A stretch of DNA of 62,926 nt, taken from positions 1-62,926 of the forward strand of contig SFVK01000009.1 of the NCBI GenBank assembly GCA_004561545.1, read 5' to 3'. Origin of the DNA: a bacterium (GTDB lineage: Bacteria > Bacillota > Clostridia > Oscillospirales > Ruminococcaceae). The notes under the pieces are model-generated. The model was not told the DNA's origin. It did not search any database and worked only from the letters and a program-made list of their open reading frames with translations. Position numbers and translations under genes: made by a program. This document shows, in pieces, positions 59,300 through 62,926 of the stretch. Every line of letters starts with the position of its first letter. Within the stretch, counting starts at the first letter, position 1.

Positions 59300-59764
59300 A
59301 TGTCAAGACCAGTGGAAGAGAATTATCTGATTACCGTCAAGGGAACCATGGAACAGAACGGCGACACCGACTCGGTGGAGCTGATGACCAAGGGCAACTT
59401 TGTGCAGCGGGGCAGCTCTTATTACATTGTTTATGCCGAAACTGCGGCCACAGGATACGAGGGCTGCACCACTGCGGTGCGGGTTTCGCTGGATGCCAGA
59501 CTGGTCACCATGACCCGCTACGGCAAGACGCCCAGCCAGCTGGTGATCGAGAAGGGCATCCGCCATCTTTGCCATTATGAGACGGGATACGGCTCGGTCA
59601 CCCTCGGCGTGGCCGCCGACGAGATCGAGCACCGGCTCCACTCGGAGGGGGGAACGCTGCGGTTCAGCTATACGCTGGACTCCGGCGCCGAGACCCTCAT
59701 CAGCCGCAACCTGGTGGAGATCCAGGTGGAAAAACTCAACAAAGCCCCGGAGCCCCAGGCCTGA
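59300..59764 (+). CDS. DUF1934 family protein (YwiB-like)
   Basis: 154 residues. A beta-rich, lipocalin-like small protein: YLITVKGTMEQNGDTDSVELMTKGNF, YYIVYAETAATGYEGCTTAVRV, MTRYGKTPSQLVIEKGIRHLCHYET, LRFSYTLDSGAETLISRN. This family commonly lies just upstream of argS in Firmicutes, as here, and its role is unknown. Start at 59300 after AAGGA. Confidence 0.88.
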   Translation: MSRPVEENYLITVKGTMEQNGDTDSVELMTKGNFVQRGSSYYIVYAETAATGYEGCTTAVRVSLDARLVTMTRYGKTPSQLVIEKGIRHLCHYETGYGSVTLGVAADEIEHRLHSEGGTLRFSYTLDSGAETLISRNLVEIQVEKLNKAPEPQA

Positions 59765-59800
59765 CGCTGCGGGCAATCCGATTGCAGGAGGAACAAAAGA

Positions 59801-61558
59801 ATGAACTACGAATACTACAATCCCCGCAAGGCCGCGCTGGGCGCGGCACGGGAACTGCTGACCGGTGCGGCCAAATCCGCCATGAGCGCCGGAACGCTGC
59901 CCGAGGCGGAGCTGCCGGACTTTATTGTGGAGATTCCCGGCGACGTGAAAAACGGCGACATTGCCTCCAATCTGGCCATGGCGGGCGCGCGGGCATTCCA
60001 TCGCGCCCCCCGTCAGATCGCCCAGGCCATTGTGGACCGGCTGGACCTGACCGGCTCCCCCTTTGACCGGGTGGAGATCGCCGGGCCGGGCTTCATCAAC
60101 CTGTTCCTGGGACAGGCCTGGTTCACCGACGTGCTGCGCGCCGCCTGCTCGGTGGCGGAGTACGGCCGCACCAGGACGGGCGAGGGCAAACGCTACAACG
60201 TGGAATTTGTTTCGGCCAACCCCACCGGTCCCATGCACATGGGCAACGCCCGCGGTGGCGCGCTGGGCGACTGTCTGGCCGCCTGCCTGGACTGGGCCGG
60301 CTATGATGTGACCCGCGAGTTCTATATCAACGACGCGGGCAACCAGATCCAGAAATTCGGCAAGAGCCTGGCCATCCGCTATCTGCAGCTCTATAAGGGC
60401 GAGGAAGCGGTTCCCCTGCCGGAGGAATGCTATCAGGGTGCCGACATTGTGGAGCGTGCCAAAGAGTTTGCCGCCGTGCACGGGGATTCCTTTGTGGACC
60501 GGGACTTTGAGGAGCTCAAGCAGGCGCTGATCGACGACGCCCTGCCCAAGAACATCGCGGGGCTGCAGCGCGACCTGGGCAAATACCGCATCGAGTATGA
60601 TGTGTGGTTCCACGAGAGCGACCTGCACAAGAGCGGCGCGGTGGACGAGGTCATCCGGCTGCTGATGGACAAGGGGGCCTGCTACCGGGCCGAGGACGGC
60701 GCGATCATGTACCGCAGCGCCCAGTACGCCGCCCGGTACGGTGTGGCCAACAGGAAGAAAACCGACGACGGCAGCGAGGAGGAGGCCAAGGACGAGGTTC
60801 TGGTGCGCGCCAACGGCATTCCCACCTACTTTGCCGCCGACATCGCCTACCATTACAACAAGCTGAAGGTCCGTGGCTTTGACCGCGCCATCGACGTCTG
60901 GGGCGCCGATCACCACGGCCATGTGGCCCGCATGAAGGGCGCCATGGACGCTGTGGGGCTGGACGGCTCCCGGCTGGACGTGGTGCTGATGCAGATGGTC
61001 AACCTGATGCGGGACGGCAAGCCGGTCCGCATGAGCAAGCGCACCGGCAAGGCCATCACGCTGACCGACCTGCTGGACGAGGTGCCCATCGATTCCGCCC
61101 GCTTCTTCTTCAACCAGCGGGAGAGCTCCTCCACGCTGGACTTTGACCTGGATCTGGCGGTGCGCAACGACAGCGAAAACCCCGTCTATTACGTCCAGTA
61201 CGCCCACGCCCGCATCTGCTCGGTGCTGAAAAAGCTGGAGAGCGAGGGCATCACCTTTGCCGGGGCGGACGCCGTGGACGCTGCGGTGCTCACCGATCCC
61301 ACAGAGCAGGCCCTGCTGCGGATGCTCTCCGCCTTCCCTGCCGAGATTGCCGCCGCCGCAGAAAAATACGACCCGGCCCGCATCACCCGCTTTGTCATTG
61401 ATCTGGCAACGGGCTTCCACCGTTTCTACAACGCCTGCCGCATTCTGGACGCCGAGCCCGCCGTGCAGCAGGCCCGCATCGCCCTGTGTCTGGCCGTGCG
61501 CGGCGTCATCCGCAACGTGCTGACCATGTTCAAGGTTACGGTGCCGGAAAGCATGTAA
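59801..61558 (+). CDS. argS: Arginyl-tRNA synthetase
   Basis: 585 residues. Class I synthetase. An N-terminal additional domain (about 1-120) with NGDIASNLAMAGAR, then SANPTGPMHMGNARGG with the HIGH-type HMGN (146-149), FDRAIDVWGADHHGHV, the KMSKS-type site RMSKRTG, and a C-terminal anticodon-binding helical domain with ALVERxxHPE-like replaced by FPAEIAAAAEKYDPARITRF. AGGAGG precedes the start. Last gene of ddl-murI-DUF1934-argS. Confidence 0.95.
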   Translation: MNYEYYNPRKAALGAARELLTGAAKSAMSAGTLPEAELPDFIVEIPGDVKNGDIASNLAMAGARAFHRAPRQIAQAIVDRLDLTGSPFDRVEIAGPGFINLFLGQAWFTDVLRAACSVAEYGRTRTGEGKRYNVEFVSANPTGPMHMGNARGGALGDCLAACLDWAGYDVTREFYINDAGNQIQKFGKSLAIRYLQLYKGEEAVPLPEECYQGADIVERAKEFAAVHGDSFVDRDFEELKQALIDDALPKNIAGLQRDLGKYRIEYDVWFHESDLHKSGAVDEVIRLLMDKGACYRAEDGAIMYRSAQYAARYGVANRKKTDDGSEEEAKDEVLVRANGIPTYFAADIAYHYNKLKVRGFDRAIDVWGADHHGHVARMKGAMDAVGLDGSRLDVVLMQMVNLMRDGKPVRMSKRTGKAITLTDLLDEVPIDSARFFFNQRESSSTLDFDLDLAVRNDSENPVYYVQYAHARICSVLKKLESEGITFAGADAVDAAVLTDPTEQALLRMLSAFPAEIAAAAEKYDPARITRFVIDLATGFHRFYNACRILDAEPAVQQARIALCLAVRGVIRNVLTMFKVTVPESM

Positions 61559-61582
61559 CCGGTTTTCTCTTCCCGGTATCAC

Positions 61583-61624
61583 AAACCGCCGGCAGCCCGC
61601 AGAGGGCCGCCGGCGGTTTGTTGC
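61583..61624 (+). terminator. Terminator of argS
   Basis: AAACCGCCGGC (61583-61593) pairs with GCCGGCGGTTT (61609-61619), with inner GCCC/GGGC pairing, then GTTG. Imperfect U-tract. Confidence 0.75.
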
Positions 61625-61744
61625 AGGCAAACAAAAACGGGCGTGGCAAACACACCCAACAGGTATATTATACCACATCTGTCAATGCAATATCTATCCA
61701 TAATATGCACGAATAATTCATATTTTGTTTAGCGGTTCTGCGAA
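61625..61744. other. AT-rich intergenic segment upstream of the large RNA
   Basis: No gene. It contains the 13-bp palindrome GGTATATTATACC (61662-61674), and an AT-rich stretch (61681-61735) that could act as an UP element or regulator site for the promoter at 61745-61773. Confidence 0.5.
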
Positions 61745-61773
61745 TAGACAAATTCCTTAGGGTGAGGTATAGT
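61745..61773 (+). promoter_or_regulatory. Sigma-A promoter of the large non-coding RNA
   Basis: -35 TAGACA (61745-61750), 17-bp spacer, -10 TATAGT (61768-61773), with a second TATAGT directly after (61773-61778). Predicted start about 61780. Confidence 0.8.
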
Positions 61774-61779
61774 ATAGTC

Positions 61780-62926
61780 ACAGAAAGAAAACAGCCGGAG
61801 ATAAGGAGTGAAGAGCTCCAAGGAAACGCCACTTTCAAAGGAATCGGAAAAGGCGCGGCAGCTTCCCAAACCAACACCAGGAAGATTTTTCAAAGGCTTT
61901 CAAAAGAAGTCTCAATGGAAACACCTGATGATACAGAAGGAACCTGAACCCGAAAGGCCGCCGAACAAACTTGAAAGATCTGAAAAGGCAAAGCCGGCAG
62001 GATTTCGTAAGGAAGGAGGCTCAAGTCCAATGGCAAATTTTAAAGATCCCATTCATCACCGGCGGGCCTGGGCCTGCTGAAAAAGAGGAACCACATCGAC
62101 AGCCGCAGGTCATTACCTGATTGAGAAAACAGATTGATGGATCGGTTCAAAATCTTTCGCAAGCAGACCCAGGGACCCGTCAAAGAGAATGTCCCAGCGT
62201 TTTGAATAGATTGGATGAAGATTCAGCGCAGAAATCCAAACCGACACAAATTGATTTGATGTGAGATTTTATCAGATGGAAATCGTACCGGAATGGCCGG
62301 ACGTACACAAAAGTACAGAAGGAGCGAAAACGGACGAATCCGTTTGAGGAAAGATCATCAGAGAAAAGGGTCAGTCCAATGAGCTGAAAAATTGATAACC
62401 TGAACCGCAGGGGATCAGGTTAATCCATAAAAACGAATGAGTAAGGATCGCCGGTGATCTTTATGAAGGAATCCACCCCGCCGAACAGTTCGTTCTTCAC
62501 CTGATCAACAAGGAGAAACTCCAATGTACTAAGAGGAAAGAGGAGCAATTCTCTGGCATCAGACCCCGCAAAGATTGCAGACAAATCCCCGTTCCAGAGA
62601 TGCTATCCCGATCGGGAGCCCAAGTTCAGTGATCCAGTTCGCCAAAACCAGTTCATTGAAAACAAAAGACACTTGACCGGAACCGCAAATAACGAACCAA
62701 AGGGATTGCAATCCGAAATCGAATGTATCGAATGACCGTCATTCCACGGAACAAAATCCATCAAATGCAGATGCGCTGTAAATCAGCAATCGAGAGCAAG
62801 GATGAGGTTGCCATGAAAATGAGCAAACAGTCCGAAAAATGATGACCATGGGTATGAGGCTATGACTCCAATCAAGTAAATTCGCCCCGGCGCCACAAGG
62901 GTAGAAGGCGCCGGGGCTTTTGTTGT
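61780..62926 (+). ncRNA. Large, hairpin-rich non-coding RNA of about 1.15 kb, unrecognised family
   Basis: The segment is A/G-rich and far less GC-rich than its neighbours, with stops in every frame and no ribosome site before a credible ORF. It has a promoter and a strong terminator, so the unit looks complete. Local stems are dense: 62060-62079 (8 bp, CUGG loop), 62106-62119 (5 bp), 62172-62195, 62211-62239 (6 bp), 62328-62345 (7 bp, CGAA loop), 62396-62422 (8 bp), 62443-62462, 62512-62522, 62606-62617, 62703-62714, 62730-62744, and long-range 62556-62560 with 62599-62603. Unpaired stretches are A-rich. The general look recalls ornate large RNAs (ROOL, GOLLD, OLE), but I recognise none of their sequences. 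Confidence 0.75.
62884..62926 (+). terminator. Terminator of the large non-coding RNA
   Basis: A perfect 11-bp stem GCCCCGGCGCC (62884-62894) / GGCGCCGGGGC (62907-62917) followed by TTTTGTTGT at the window edge. Confidence 0.9.

Noticed and set aside
59303..61678. 791-codon minus-strand ORF opposite argS
   Set aside because: Shadow frame of argS and DUF1934; Gly/Val/His-rich, no start signal.
61808..62080. 90-codon Lys/Pro-rich ORF in the large RNA
   Set aside because: Begins at a GTG directly on a GGAG without proper spacing, has no family or stable composition, and lies in a purine-rich RNA where long open frames arise from lack of T.
1..62926. tRNA, rRNA or CRISPR array
   Set aside because: No GGTTCRAATCC-type T-arm in a cloverleaf context, no rRNA segment and no regularly spaced repeats were noticed on either strand.

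Overview
The window reads as a chromosomal segment of a GC-rich, low-redundancy Clostridia genome, most like the Oscillospirales (Faecalibacterium/Gemmiger/Subdoligranulum-type gut bacteria). This is inferred from Firmicutes-style regulation (T-box, TPP and cobalamin riboswitches, sigma-A promoters with 17-bp spacers, strong AGGAGG sites), from ECF S components, ThiT, ZapA, a SEDS protein and LCP proteins, and from very GC-rich codon use. No tRNA, rRNA or CRISPR array was seen.
Layout. 1-96 is the 5' end of a group II intron (minus strand) sitting in a transcription terminator. 97-7600 (minus): SPFH/NfeD pair, phosphofructokinase, a GH13 maltodextrin hydrolase and glycogen phosphorylase. 7600-12530 (plus): zapA, a U32 protein, dut, maf, mreB. 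12530-17350: dnaK (minus), then a GntR regulator-hisB pair and glyA (plus). 17350-20600 (minus): an ABC importer of TrpXYZ type behind a T-box with a UGG specifier. 20600-31900 (minus): LCP protein, polytopic membrane protein, ftsW-like gene, a remarkable SpoIID fusion protein, cinA, thiI and a cysteine desulfurase. 31900-38950: aldo/keto reductase, proCBA, a DUF3810 protein and a branching-enzyme-like GH13. 39000-47200: TPP riboswitch-thiT, AlkD-like protein, a GlcNAc PTS-nagB-nagA set, threonine aldolase, cobalamin riboswitch-DUF4430-ECF S component. 47180-50700 (minus): a candidate 6S-like RNA and metQNI with a Met/Cys-rich leader peptide plus attenuator. 50700-57120: Rrf2 regulator, SGNH hydrolase, ECF S component/MocR pair, a degenerate LCP-like protein, a small acidic protein, a repeat cluster and an FNT channel. 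57350-61560 (plus): ddl-murI-DUF1934-argS. 61745-62926: a complete non-coding transcription unit of about 1.15 kb.
Genes that work together. Glycogen/maltodextrin turnover: glgP, GH13 hydrolase, GlgB-like, PfkA. Cell envelope: ddl, murI, FtsW/RodA, LCP, MreB, SpoIID fusion. Proline: proC-proB-proA. Amino-sugar use: PTS-nagB-nagA. Vitamin supply: ThiT, the B12-controlled ECF pair, and a probable pyridoxine ECF/MocR pair. Amino-acid import under RNA control: TrpXYZ by T-box, MetQNI by leader peptide.
The most unusual items are (1) the long, hairpin-rich, purine-rich RNA at the right end, which has its own promoter and terminator and no credible ORF; (2) the 1128-residue protein joining a catalytically dead CinA-like half, a dead sortase-B-like domain and SpoIID, encoded next to intact cinA; and (3) a Met/Cys-rich leader peptide with attenuator before metQNI, a place where an S-box would be expected.
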